Shown here: in pieces, positions 1 to 6,258 of the stretch
Numbering within the stretch: position 1 is the first letter of the stretch
How the letters are laid out: each line of letters begins with the position of its first letter
From: an uncultured Prevotellaceae bacterium
GTDB taxonomy: Bacteria > Bacteroidota > Bacteroidia > Bacteroidales > Bacteroidaceae
NCBI GenBank assembly: GCA_905202115.1
Contig: CAJKQZ010000091.1
Location: 1 to 9,614 of the forward strand
Direction: 5' to 3'
Length of the DNA: 9,614 nucleotides
Translations under genes and position numbers: made by a program
The notes under the pieces: generated by a model
Database searches by the model: none
What the model saw: the letters and a program-made list of their open reading frames with translations, nothing else
What the model was told of the DNA's origin: nothing

Positions 1-37
1 ATTCAAAATATCTCAGACATATTTTTTGCTGTATATA

Positions 38-77
38 CACCTGCTGATTTTCAAGTGTTTGGCAGGTGACCGTTTTT
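38..77 (+). terminator. Possible rho-independent terminator of an upstream gene
   Basis: CACCTGC (38-44) and GCAGGTG (62-68) are perfect 7-bp inverted repeats around a 17-nt loop. A run of five T (73-77) begins five bases after the stem. The loop is long and the T tract short and slightly displaced, so this is a moderate candidate. It would end a + strand gene lying left of the window. On the minus strand no T tract follows the same hairpin. Confidence 0.35.
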
Positions 78-132
78 GTCTGCAAAACCCTTTGTTCGGA
101 CGCGTCGGATGTTATGGTAAACTGTATGACAT

Positions 133-239
133 TTCTGTTTGCGGCAGCGGGTGGCAGAAAAACATGTGAATGGACAGAGCGCGGCGTTGGTAGCGCGGTT
201 TTACAGGTAAACGGACAACTATAAGCGTAGCAAACAGAA
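133..239. repeat. 10-bp perfect inverted repeat, 87-nt spacer
   Basis: TTCTGTTTGC (133-142) and GCAAACAGAA (230-239) are exact reverse complements, and a T/G wobble could extend the stem by one base outward. The enclosed 87 bases are GC-richer than the flanks and contain the two AGCGCGG repeats. The role is unknown. It could be a long-range RNA stem if transcribed, a protein-binding site pair, or a small invertible segment. No recombinase gene lies in the window. Confidence 0.45.
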
Positions 240-265
240 GAATTAATCACTTTTAAGATATTGTG

Positions 266-297
266 TATGTGTTTTCGAAAAGTAAGTTTTATTTTTG
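266..297 (+). promoter_or_regulatory. Probable Bacteroidota promoter for the Bat operon
   Basis: TATTTTTG at 290-297 matches the Bacteroidota -7 consensus TAnnTTTG exactly. TATG at 266-269 lies 20 bases upstream and differs by one base from the -33 element TTTG. Transcription would start near 303-305, leaving an AT-rich leader of about 18 nt before the moxR ATG. No Shine-Dalgarno sequence precedes that ATG, which is usual in this phylum. Confidence 0.45.
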
Positions 298-321
298 CAT
301 ACTAAATAAATTAAATATGCA

Positions 322-1317
322 ATGAGTGACAATATTGACATACGGGCTCTGAATGAGCAGATAGAGTTGCAGAGCGGTTTCGTCACCGAACTGACGGCCG
401 GAATGGGACGTACCATAGTAGGACAGAAACATCTCGTGGAATCGCTACTTGTCGGCCTGCTCAGCAACGGGCATATACTTCTTGAAGGTGTTCCCGGCCT
501 TGCAAAGACGCTTGCCATAAAGACGCTGGCTTCGCTTGTGGACGCCAAGTTCAACAGAGTGCAGTTTACGCCCGATTTGCTGCCTGCCGACATTATCGGT
601 ACGCTTATTTACAGCCAGAAATCGGAAAGTTTCGTTGTTAAGCGTGGACCGATATTCGCAAACTTCATTCTGGCCGACGAAATAAACCGTGCCCCTGCAA
701 AAGTGCAGAGTGCTTTGCTCGAGGCTATGCAGGAGCGTCAGGTTACTATCGGAGGCGAGACATATCCGTTGCCGGAGCCTTTCCTTGTGCTCGCAACCCA
801 GAACCCGATAGAGCAGGAGGGCACCTACACATTGCCCGAGGCACAGGTGGACCGCTTTATGCTTAAGGTCGTTATCGACTATCCCTCAATGGATGAGGAG
901 AAACTGATTGTACGACAGAAACTCGAGGGAGAAAACAGTGAAGTCCGTCCCGTAATCCGTCCCGAAAAGATAATCGAGGCACGCGAGGTGGTTAAGAAAG
1001 TCTATATCGATGAGAAGATAGAACAATATATAGCAGATATCGTGTTTGCCACACGTTATCCCGACCGTTACAAGCTCAAGGATATGGGCAATTACATTTC
1101 GTTCGGCGGCAGTCCGCGTGCTTCCATAAACCTTGCCTATGCCGGCAGGGCGTATGCATTCCTTAAACGCAGAGGGTATGTGATTCCCGAGGATATCCGC
1201 GCCGTTGCACACGATGTGCTGCGCCATAGAATCGGTCTTACGTATGAGGCCGAGGCGGCTAATGTGACCAGTGACAATATTATAGACGAAGTTATAAACA
1301 AGGTGGTTGTGCCTTAA
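322..1317 (+). CDS. moxR: MoxR-family AAA+ ATPase of the Bat operon
   Basis: This is a 331-residue cytoplasmic AAA+ ATPase of the MoxR family, the usual length for the family. Walker A is GVPGLAKT (residues 56-63) and Walker B is ILADEIN (116-122). Sensor 1 is ATQNP (158-162), followed by QVDRF (175-179), and the sensor 2 arginine lies in GGSPRAS (262-268). All nucleotide-handling residues are present, so it should be active. There is no signal peptide or membrane segment. MoxR proteins typically act as chaperone-like motors with VWA-domain partners; here the likely partners are the DUF58 protein and BatA/BatB downstream. The ATG at 322 directly follows the promoter, and a nearby ATG at 317 is out of frame. 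The symbol is a family label; the protein's substrate is unknown. Confidence 0.95.
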   Translation: MSDNIDIRALNEQIELQSGFVTELTAGMGRTIVGQKHLVESLLVGLLSNGHILLEGVPGLAKTLAIKTLASLVDAKFNRVQFTPDLLPADIIGTLIYSQKSESFVVKRGPIFANFILADEINRAPAKVQSALLEAMQERQVTIGGETYPLPEPFLVLATQNPIEQEGTYTLPEAQVDRFMLKVVIDYPSMDEEKLIVRQKLEGENSEVRPVIRPEKIIEAREVVKKVYIDEKIEQYIADIVFATRYPDRYKLKDMGNYISFGGSPRASINLAYAGRAYAFLKRRGYVIPEDIRAVAHDVLRHRIGLTYEAEAANVTSDNIIDEVINKVVVP

Positions 1318-1360
1318 GCAATATAGCCTTTCTTTCTACGGTATCGGATTACCTGTGTCA

Positions 1361-1369
1361 GAGGAGGTC
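1361..1369 (+). promoter_or_regulatory. Strong Shine-Dalgarno sequence
   Basis: AGGAGGT (1362-1368) is a seven-base match to the 16S rRNA anti-Shine-Dalgarno core. It lies nine bases before the ATG at 1378, an ideal spacing. No annotated gene here uses it: the DUF58 start is 64 bases further on. Strong sites of this kind are rare before genes in Bacteroidota, so its presence in a gap with a micro-ORF is notable, though a chance match cannot be excluded. Confidence 0.5.
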
Positions 1370-1377
1370 TCGTTTTT

Positions 1378-1410
1378 ATGGCAGGAATGGTGTGGAAACG
1401 GGATTCTTGA
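1378..1410 (+). CDS. Putative 10-residue leader peptide
   Basis: ATG at 1378 opens a 10-codon frame, MAGMVWKRDS, ending at TGA 1408-1410. It is preceded by a near-perfect Shine-Dalgarno sequence at optimal distance and lies inside the loop of an 8-bp inverted repeat, 22 nt before the DUF58 start codon. If translated, the ribosome would cover the region between the two stem arms and could affect folding or translation of the downstream gene. The peptide itself shows no run of a single amino acid of the sort seen in classical biosynthetic attenuators. Translation is unproven. Confidence 0.3.
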   Translation: MAGMVWKRDS

Positions 1411-1432
1411 GTTGTCCGTAGAATCTTAATTT

Positions 1433-2302
1433 ATGGAAACATCGGAACTTCTTAGCCGCGTAAGGCGTATAGAAATAAAAACCCGCAGATTGAGCAGCAA
1501 TATTTTTGCGGGTGAGTATCATTCTGCTTTCAAAGGAAAGGGTATGAGCTTTTCCGAGGTGCGCGAATACCAATACGGAGACGATGTGCGCGATATAGAC
1601 TGGAACGTTACCGCGCGTTTCAATCGTCCGTACGTTAAAGTTTTCGAAGAAGAACGCGAACTGACCTTAATGCTGCTTATCGATGTTTCCGGCAGTGTGG
1701 GTTTCGGTACACAGGTACGCACCAAGCGTGACCTTATAACCGAGATAGCAGCCACGCTGTCGTTCTCGGCAATACAGAACAACGACAAGATTGGCGTTAT
1801 ATTCTTCTCCGACAGGATAGAGAAGTATATTCCTCCACAGAAAGGCCGGCGGCATATTCTTTATATAATCCGCGAATTGCTTACGTTCAGTCCCGAAGGA
1901 AAGAAAACCGACATAGCCTCTGCTATAGAGTTTATGATGAAAATTCAGCGCCGGCAGTGCGCCACTTTTATAATCAGCGATTTCATCGACAGGCACGACC
2001 TGACAGATACGCTTAAAATGGCGCAACATCGCTACGATGTAAATGCCGTTCAGGTGTATGACATCCGTATGAGCGAATTGCCCGATGTGGGATTGGTGGA
2101 ATTCCGTGACGCTGAAACAGGACATTTGGAATATGTGGACACTTCAAGTCGCAGAATACGCGAGGCGCATCATCGCATTTGGGAAGAACGGCAGCAGAAA
2201 CTCCGCTATATGTTCCGCCGCTCGGGGGTAAGGAGCGTTTCTGTTCCAACTGACGGCGATTATGTGAAATCGCTTATGAATTTGTTCGCAAACAAGATAT
2301 AG
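1433..2302 (+). CDS. DUF58 family VWA-like protein
   Basis: This is a 289-residue soluble protein without signal peptide or membrane helix, so predicted cytoplasmic. The DUF58 signature lies at about residues 35-70: a G-K-G stretch, the FSEVREYQYGDD block, then DIDW, TAR and VKVFEEERE. A VWA-like domain follows with what looks like a full metal-binding set: D84-V-S-G-S88, T159 in TDIASAI, and D183 in ISDFID. The TDIASAI block closely resembles TDIAKAI of BatB. DUF58 genes typically follow moxR, and the protein is thought to be a MoxR partner. The start is firm: a TAA in frame lies six bases upstream of the ATG, and the N-terminus METSELL fits the family. Its codons are as GC-rich as those of moxR and unlike those of the genes that follow. 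Confidence 0.93.
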   Translation: METSELLSRVRRIEIKTRRLSSNIFAGEYHSAFKGKGMSFSEVREYQYGDDVRDIDWNVTARFNRPYVKVFEEERELTLMLLIDVSGSVGFGTQVRTKRDLITEIAATLSFSAIQNNDKIGVIFFSDRIEKYIPPQKGRRHILYIIRELLTFSPEGKKTDIASAIEFMMKIQRRQCATFIISDFIDRHDLTDTLKMAQHRYDVNAVQVYDIRMSELPDVGLVEFRDAETGHLEYVDTSSRRIREAHHRIWEERQQKLRYMFRRSGVRSVSVPTDGDYVKSLMNLFANKI

Positions 2303-2309
2303 AGAAATC

Positions 2310-3446
2310 ATGAGAAAACTGTATATATTGTTTTTTCTTGTTGTCGCTTTCGCTGCCGATAGTGTTGCGCAGGTAAAGGTTACGGCGCAAATCGATTCGG
2401 CCGAGATACTTATAGGCGAACAAACGGCGGTGCGAGTTAAAGTTATTCATCCGGAAGAACTTGCTGTGTCTTTTCCTAAAGACCTTTCTGCCGTTATCGA
2501 TAGAAACCTTGAGGTTGTAAATAAAGGGGAAATTGATGAACTCGAGAATACCCCTGAAAAAGGAATGAAGACGTCCGTTCTTTCATTCATGCTTACAAGT
2601 TTCGAACCGGCGCTCTATTATATACCGAAACTCAATGTTACGGTAGGCAAAAAGAATTATGAAACAGAACAACTTGCTCTAAAAGTGAATGATGTCGCGG
2701 TAGATACGCTGCACGTCGATAAGTTTTTCGGGCCGAAAGAAATCATTGAACCGGTTTATACCTGGCACGACTGGATTCCGGTGTTCATTCTTTCGATTTT
2801 GTTGATTATATGTATAGCTGTTATTGTCTATGTAACGTATCTTGTCCGCCGTGTTAAGGAAGTAAAGGTTATAAAGGTAAAGAAAACTTTTGTTTTACCG
2901 CACAAAGAGGCTGCAAAGGAAATATACAAGTTGAAAACATTATACAGTTCTGGTGAATTGAGTTCAAAAGATTATTATACGGAACTGATTACGATACTCA
3001 AACGCTATGTAACCAGCCGATATGGTTTCAGTGCTAAAGAAATGACTTCTTATGAACTTGTAGAACACCTTATGCATTTGCCTTACGAGGAAGAGTTGAA
3101 GTTAAAAGGAAATAATTCTATAAAAGACGAAAAAACGGATAATTTATCCCGTCCTGATTTCGAGGAGTTGCGTGAAATACTGAATACTGCCGACCTTACA
3201 AAATTCGCAAAGTTGAAAACCGATGTGAATGAGGACCGAATGAATCTCGTTCGTCTGTCGGATTATATAGAAGCTACCAAAAGTGAGACGCAAAAGACAA
3301 CATCTGTCCTCGACGAGGAATCATCAGCACCGGTGCAACGCATTAAACCACGCTTGGTTTTCAAAACAGTGCTTGTGTTATCTGTCTTGGCTGCGATATT
3401 AGTGATGATATTGATCGTTAAAGAAGCATTTGAATTGTTGTTGTAG
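2310..3446 (+). CDS. Short BatD-like membrane protein (DUF4381-like position)
   Basis: This 378-residue protein begins with a signal peptide (about 1-20, probable cut after SVA). A small beta-rich periplasmic domain (about 21-145) follows, then a membrane helix (about 155-178), a basic cytoplasmic helical region (about 179-348) and a second hydrophobic helix near the C-terminus (about 350-371). The cytoplasmic part contains YYTELITILKRYVTSRYGF (222-240), then a leucine-rich block and DLTKFAK (295-301). This parallels FYDELTNALQMYVSNRF and CEFARYA in BatD of the same operon, so the two appear to share a domain. In other bacteria the slot between DUF58 and the VWA gene is held by a DUF4381 protein; this may be its Bacteroidota counterpart with an added periplasmic domain. 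It starts 7 nt after the DUF58 gene. The function is unknown; I assign no symbol. Confidence 0.85.
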   Translation: MRKLYILFFLVVAFAADSVAQVKVTAQIDSAEILIGEQTAVRVKVIHPEELAVSFPKDLSAVIDRNLEVVNKGEIDELENTPEKGMKTSVLSFMLTSFEPALYYIPKLNVTVGKKNYETEQLALKVNDVAVDTLHVDKFFGPKEIIEPVYTWHDWIPVFILSILLIICIAVIVYVTYLVRRVKEVKVIKVKKTFVLPHKEAAKEIYKLKTLYSSGELSSKDYYTELITILKRYVTSRYGFSAKEMTSYELVEHLMHLPYEEELKLKGNNSIKDEKTDNLSRPDFEELREILNTADLTKFAKLKTDVNEDRMNLVRLSDYIEATKSETQKTTSVLDEESSAPVQRIKPRLVFKTVLVLSVLAAILVMILIVKEAFELLL

Positions 3447-3460
3447 TAATTTTGGTCGAT

Positions 3461-4465
3461 ATGATTACGTTCGCAAATAAAGAAGTGCTTTTTCTATTGC
3501 TGTTGCTTATACCATACGCTATTTGGTATATAATGCGCCATAAGCGTAGGGAAGCCTCTATAACGATTTCTGATACGCATGGATTTTTACGTATACGTCC
3601 TAATTTACGTATGCGTCTCATACATTTGCCTTTCGTACTTAGGTTGATAACAATAGCTCTTATCATAATAATATTAGCACGTCCGCAAGGGAAAAATTCG
3701 TGGAAAAATTCGCAGGTGGAAGGTATCGATATAATGTTGGTACTCGATGCCTCTACGAGTATGCTTGCTGAAGATTTGCAGCCGAACAGAATTGAAGCTG
3801 CGAAAAGCGTTGCGACTGAATTCATATCTTCACGTCCGAATGACAATATAGGTCTTACGGTTTTTGCGGCAGAGGCGTTTACACAATGCCCTATGACCGT
3901 CGATCATGCCGCGCTTCTCGGGCTTATGCAAAACGTTAGTTGCAATATGGCTTTGCATGGATTGATAGACGACGGTACGGCAATAGGAATGGGAATAACC
4001 AATGCCGTATCTCGTTTGAAAGACAGCAAGGCTAAGAGCAAGGTGATTATTCTTCTGACGGATGGCTCGAATAATCAGGGTGAGATATCTCCGCTAACGG
4101 CGGCTGATATAGCCTCTACTTATGGCATTCGCATTTATACGATAGGTGTAGGAACTAATGGCAAGGCTCCTTTCCCTTATCCTATGCCAGGCGGAGGGGT
4201 GCACTATATACAAATGCCTTGCGAAATAGATTCGAATACACTTCAAGGTATAGCTTCTGCAACAGGAGGACAATTTTACAGAGCAACGTCGACCAAAGAA
4301 CTGAAAAAGGTTTACCATGACATAGATACGCTTGAAAGAACAAAATTCAGCGTGCGAAAATATTCCAAACGATACGAGTTGTATCAACCATTGGCAATGG
4401 CAGCAATATTTGTGTTGTTGTTGGAAATGTTAATGCGAGTAACGGTGTTCCGTCGTTTGCCATAA
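3461..4465 (+). CDS. batA: BatA, membrane-anchored VWA protein
   Basis: This is the first of two tandem VWA-domain membrane proteins. From the ATG at 3461 it has 334 residues: a short N-terminus, a membrane helix (about 9-25), a basic loop with KRR and RIRPNLRMR, a second helix (about 58-73), a VWA domain (about 90-285) and a C-terminal helix (about 311-327). Its metal-ion-dependent adhesion site is intact: D96-A-S-T-S100, T173 and D201 in LLTDGS. The basic loop and tail place the VWA domain in the periplasm. It holds three cysteines (about 143, 161 and 254). A TTG nine bases upstream is in frame, but the ATG is preferred because it gives the usual short N-terminus before the first helix and sits 14 nt after the preceding gene. 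BatA was named from the aerotolerance locus of Bacteroides fragilis; its ligand is not known. Confidence 0.93.
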   Translation: MITFANKEVLFLLLLLIPYAIWYIMRHKRREASITISDTHGFLRIRPNLRMRLIHLPFVLRLITIALIIIILARPQGKNSWKNSQVEGIDIMLVLDASTSMLAEDLQPNRIEAAKSVATEFISSRPNDNIGLTVFAAEAFTQCPMTVDHAALLGLMQNVSCNMALHGLIDDGTAIGMGITNAVSRLKDSKAKSKVIILLTDGSNNQGEISPLTAADIASTYGIRIYTIGVGTNGKAPFPYPMPGGGVHYIQMPCEIDSNTLQGIASATGGQFYRATSTKELKKVYHDIDTLERTKFSVRKYSKRYELYQPLAMAAIFVLLLEMLMRVTVFRRLP

Positions 4466-4482
4466 ATATTTAAAGGTGAAAA

Positions 4483-5511
4483 ATGTTCCGATTTGAAGAC
4501 CCTGCATATTTGTATTTGTTGTTGCTCATTCCTGTTTGGGCAATTGTATATATAGTATCATTATATGTAAGGAAAAAGAAATTAAAACGCTTTGGCGAGA
4601 TAGCTTTGCTTAATAATCTAATGCCTGACCTGTCGATTAAACGGCAGCATTTGAAATTTTTGTTGACCCTTTTTGCTGTGGCAATGCTTATAGTTTCTCT
4701 TGCTCGTCCTCAGATGGGAATGACGGTTGACAATACAAAAAAACAAGGCATAGAAATAATCATAGCGCTTGATATTTCAAATAGTATGTTGGCAGAAGAT
4801 GTTGCGCCAAATCGTTTGGAATGTGCTAAACAGCTTATTTCTTCTACTGTAGACCGTATGGAAAATGATAAAGTGGGGATAATTGCTTTTGCGGGCGACG
4901 CTTTTAACCAACTTCCTATTACAAGTGACAATATATCGGCTAATATGTTTCTTGATGCAATATCGCCGTCGTTGATAACCCAGCAAGGAACAGATATAGC
5001 CAAAGCCATTGATTTGGCAACAAAAAGTTTTACCCAGGCAGAAGGAGTTGGGCGGGCCGTAATTGTTATAACAGATGGAGAAAATCATGAAGGTGGCGCG
5101 GAAAAAGCTGCAGAGGAAGCCGCTAAGAAAGGAATAAGGATTTTCATGATAGGCGTAGGAAAAGAAACAGGAGCTCCTATTCCGGATCCAACGATAAAAG
5201 GAGGTTATCTTGTGGACCGAAATGGTGAAACTGTTATAACCCATTTGAATAAAGAGATGTGTCGTAAAATAGCCGAGGCCGGTAAGGGGACATTTATTTA
5301 TTTAAACAACGCTTCGGTTGCACGTGAAAGGCTATTCGAGAGTCTTGATAAAATAAAGAAAAGCGACATGTCGGATACTGTTTATTCCTCGTATGATGAG
5401 CAGTTTCAATGGATCGCATTGATAGCGCTTATAGCTCTTGTGGTAGATGCAATAGTAATGGAGCGTAAAAATCGAATTTTAAAGAGAATTAATTTGTTCA
5501 GAAAGCGATGA
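4483..5511 (+). CDS. batB: BatB, membrane-anchored VWA protein
   Basis: This 342-residue paralogue of BatA lies 17 nt downstream of it. It has membrane helices at about 8-27, 57-75 and 308-326, a strongly basic loop (RKKKLKRFG) after the first helix and a basic tail (RILKRINLFRKR), so the VWA domain (about 88-285) should face the periplasm. The metal site is complete: D97-I-S-N-S101, T170 in QGTDIAKAI and D198 in VITDGE. BatA and BatB share the block MLAED..PNR.E.AK after the first metal motif, evidence of duplication. Unlike some bacterial homologues, BatB is not fused to TPRs; BatC supplies these as a separate protein. Its stop codon overlaps the batC start in ATGA (5508-5511), so translation of the two is probably coupled. 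Confidence 0.94.
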   Translation: MFRFEDPAYLYLLLLIPVWAIVYIVSLYVRKKKLKRFGEIALLNNLMPDLSIKRQHLKFLLTLFAVAMLIVSLARPQMGMTVDNTKKQGIEIIIALDISNSMLAEDVAPNRLECAKQLISSTVDRMENDKVGIIAFAGDAFNQLPITSDNISANMFLDAISPSLITQQGTDIAKAIDLATKSFTQAEGVGRAVIVITDGENHEGGAEKAAEEAAKKGIRIFMIGVGKETGAPIPDPTIKGGYLVDRNGETVITHLNKEMCRKIAEAGKGTFIYLNNASVARERLFESLDKIKKSDMSDTVYSSYDEQFQWIALIALIALVVDAIVMERKNRILKRINLFRKR

Positions 5512-6197
5512 CTTTAAAACGTTTCTTTGTTATGTCTTTTGCCTTAATGCAAATATGTGTTGTCGCTTTTTCACAAAGCGATAATCGTCGTCTTGTAAGA
5601 AAAGGAAACTCTTTTTATCTTGACAGCATGTTTGTGGAGGCCGAGACAAGTTACCGTGACGCAATAAAAAAGAACGGAAACGATCCTGTCGCGCATTTTA
5701 ATCTTGGTAATGCGTTGCTTCGTGAGCGAAATCCTAAAGATGCGGCTACTGAATATGAAGAGGTCATTAAGCGTACTAAAAATCCTCTTGATCTTGCAAA
5801 AGCGTATCATAATATGGGAGTTATTTTTCAGAGTCAGAAACAATATAAAGAGGCTGTTTCTTGTTACGAAAATGCCTTACGTAATAATTCTCATGATGAC
5901 GAGAGCCGTTATAATTTGGCTTTGTGCAAACATTTATTGAAGAATCAGGATAATAAACAGAATCAGGATAACCAGGAACAAAATAGGGAAGAAAAAAGGG
6001 ATGATAAGCAGCAAGAAAAGTCGCAACAAAACGATGAAAGCAAAGAAAAGCAGAAGCAACCTTCGCAAGATCAGATGTCGGAGGAAAATGCCGAACGCCT
6101 TCTTGATGTAGCTAAACAGGAAGAACAGCGTACGCAGGAGAAATTGCGTAAAGGCCAGCGTTATGCTACTCCACGTCGCTTAGACAAGAATTGGTGA
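5508..6197 (+). CDS. batC: BatC, periplasmic TPR protein
   Basis: This is a 229-residue secreted protein with a signal peptide (about 1-22) and no later membrane helix. Three tetratricopeptide units follow at about residues 27-60, 61-94 and 97-130, recognisable by AHFNLGNALL, AYHNMGVIF and SRYNLALC. A very hydrophilic segment rich in Q, N, K, E and D covers about 145-190. The C-terminal block MSEENAERLLDVAKQEE (190-206) and the end RRLDKNW resemble the tail seen in Bat-type TPR proteins. The TPRs likely bind partner Bat proteins in the periplasm, and the 4-nt overlap with batB suggests production in step with BatB. A 61-nt gap follows. Confidence 0.9.
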   Translation: MTLKRFFVMSFALMQICVVAFSQSDNRRLVRKGNSFYLDSMFVEAETSYRDAIKKNGNDPVAHFNLGNALLRERNPKDAATEYEEVIKRTKNPLDLAKAYHNMGVIFQSQKQYKEAVSCYENALRNNSHDDESRYNLALCKHLLKNQDNKQNQDNQEQNREEKRDDKQQEKSQQNDESKEKQKQPSQDQMSEENAERLLDVAKQEEQRTQEKLRKGQRYATPRRLDKNW

Positions 6198-6258
6198 GCG
6201 ATTTCTTCTGAAAAACAGTTGAATAAAATTCTTTCCCATTGTACATAAAAGATTCGTA

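Larger units (their letters stand above)
1..321. other. Non-coding upstream region
   Basis: No convincing gene is visible here. A + strand frame is open from the left edge to a TGA at 167-169, but its translation is not recognisable. A minus-strand frame is open across most of the region to the left edge but has no ATG. What can be seen is a terminator-like hairpin near the left edge, a 10-bp inverted repeat in the middle, two copies of AGCGCGG (178-184 and 192-198) and a promoter-like sequence just before moxR. The region most likely separates an upstream transcription unit from the Bat operon. Confidence 0.6.
1334..1423 (+). promoter_or_regulatory. Structured intergenic leader before the DUF58 gene
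   Basis: TTCTACGG (1334-1341) and CCGTAGAA (1416-1423) are perfect 8-bp inverted repeats. They enclose a strong Shine-Dalgarno sequence and a 10-codon micro-ORF. The 3' arm could instead pair locally: ACGG (1398-1401) with CCGT (1416-1419), helped by GATTC (1402-1406) with GAATC (1421-1425). The two pairings exclude each other, the kind of arrangement used by attenuators or translation-controlled leaders. There is no T tract, so a simple intrinsic terminator is not supported. The regulatory role is inference. Confidence 0.35.

Noticed and set aside
20..28. TATTTTTTG near the left edge as a promoter -7 box
   Set aside because: It has one base too many between TA and TTTG, and it lies upstream of a terminator-like hairpin with no gene following.
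1667..2125. 152-codon minus-strand open frame opposite the DUF58 gene
   Set aside because: The + strand frame carries the full DUF58 signature; the antisense frame has no family features.
3452..3460. TTG at 3452 as the batA start
   Set aside because: An in-frame ATG lies nine bases downstream and yields the usual short N-terminus before the first membrane helix. TTG starts are uncommon in this phylum.
4777..5244. 155-codon minus-strand open frame opposite batB
   Set aside because: It lies wholly antisense to a gene with intact VWA motifs, has no recognisable domain or promoter, and is best read as a coding shadow.
6198..6258. Possible promoter or terminator in the batC-batD gap
   Set aside because: No TAnnTTTG motif is present, and the only hairpins have 3-4 bp stems (CTG/CAG, GAAT/ATTC) without a T tract.
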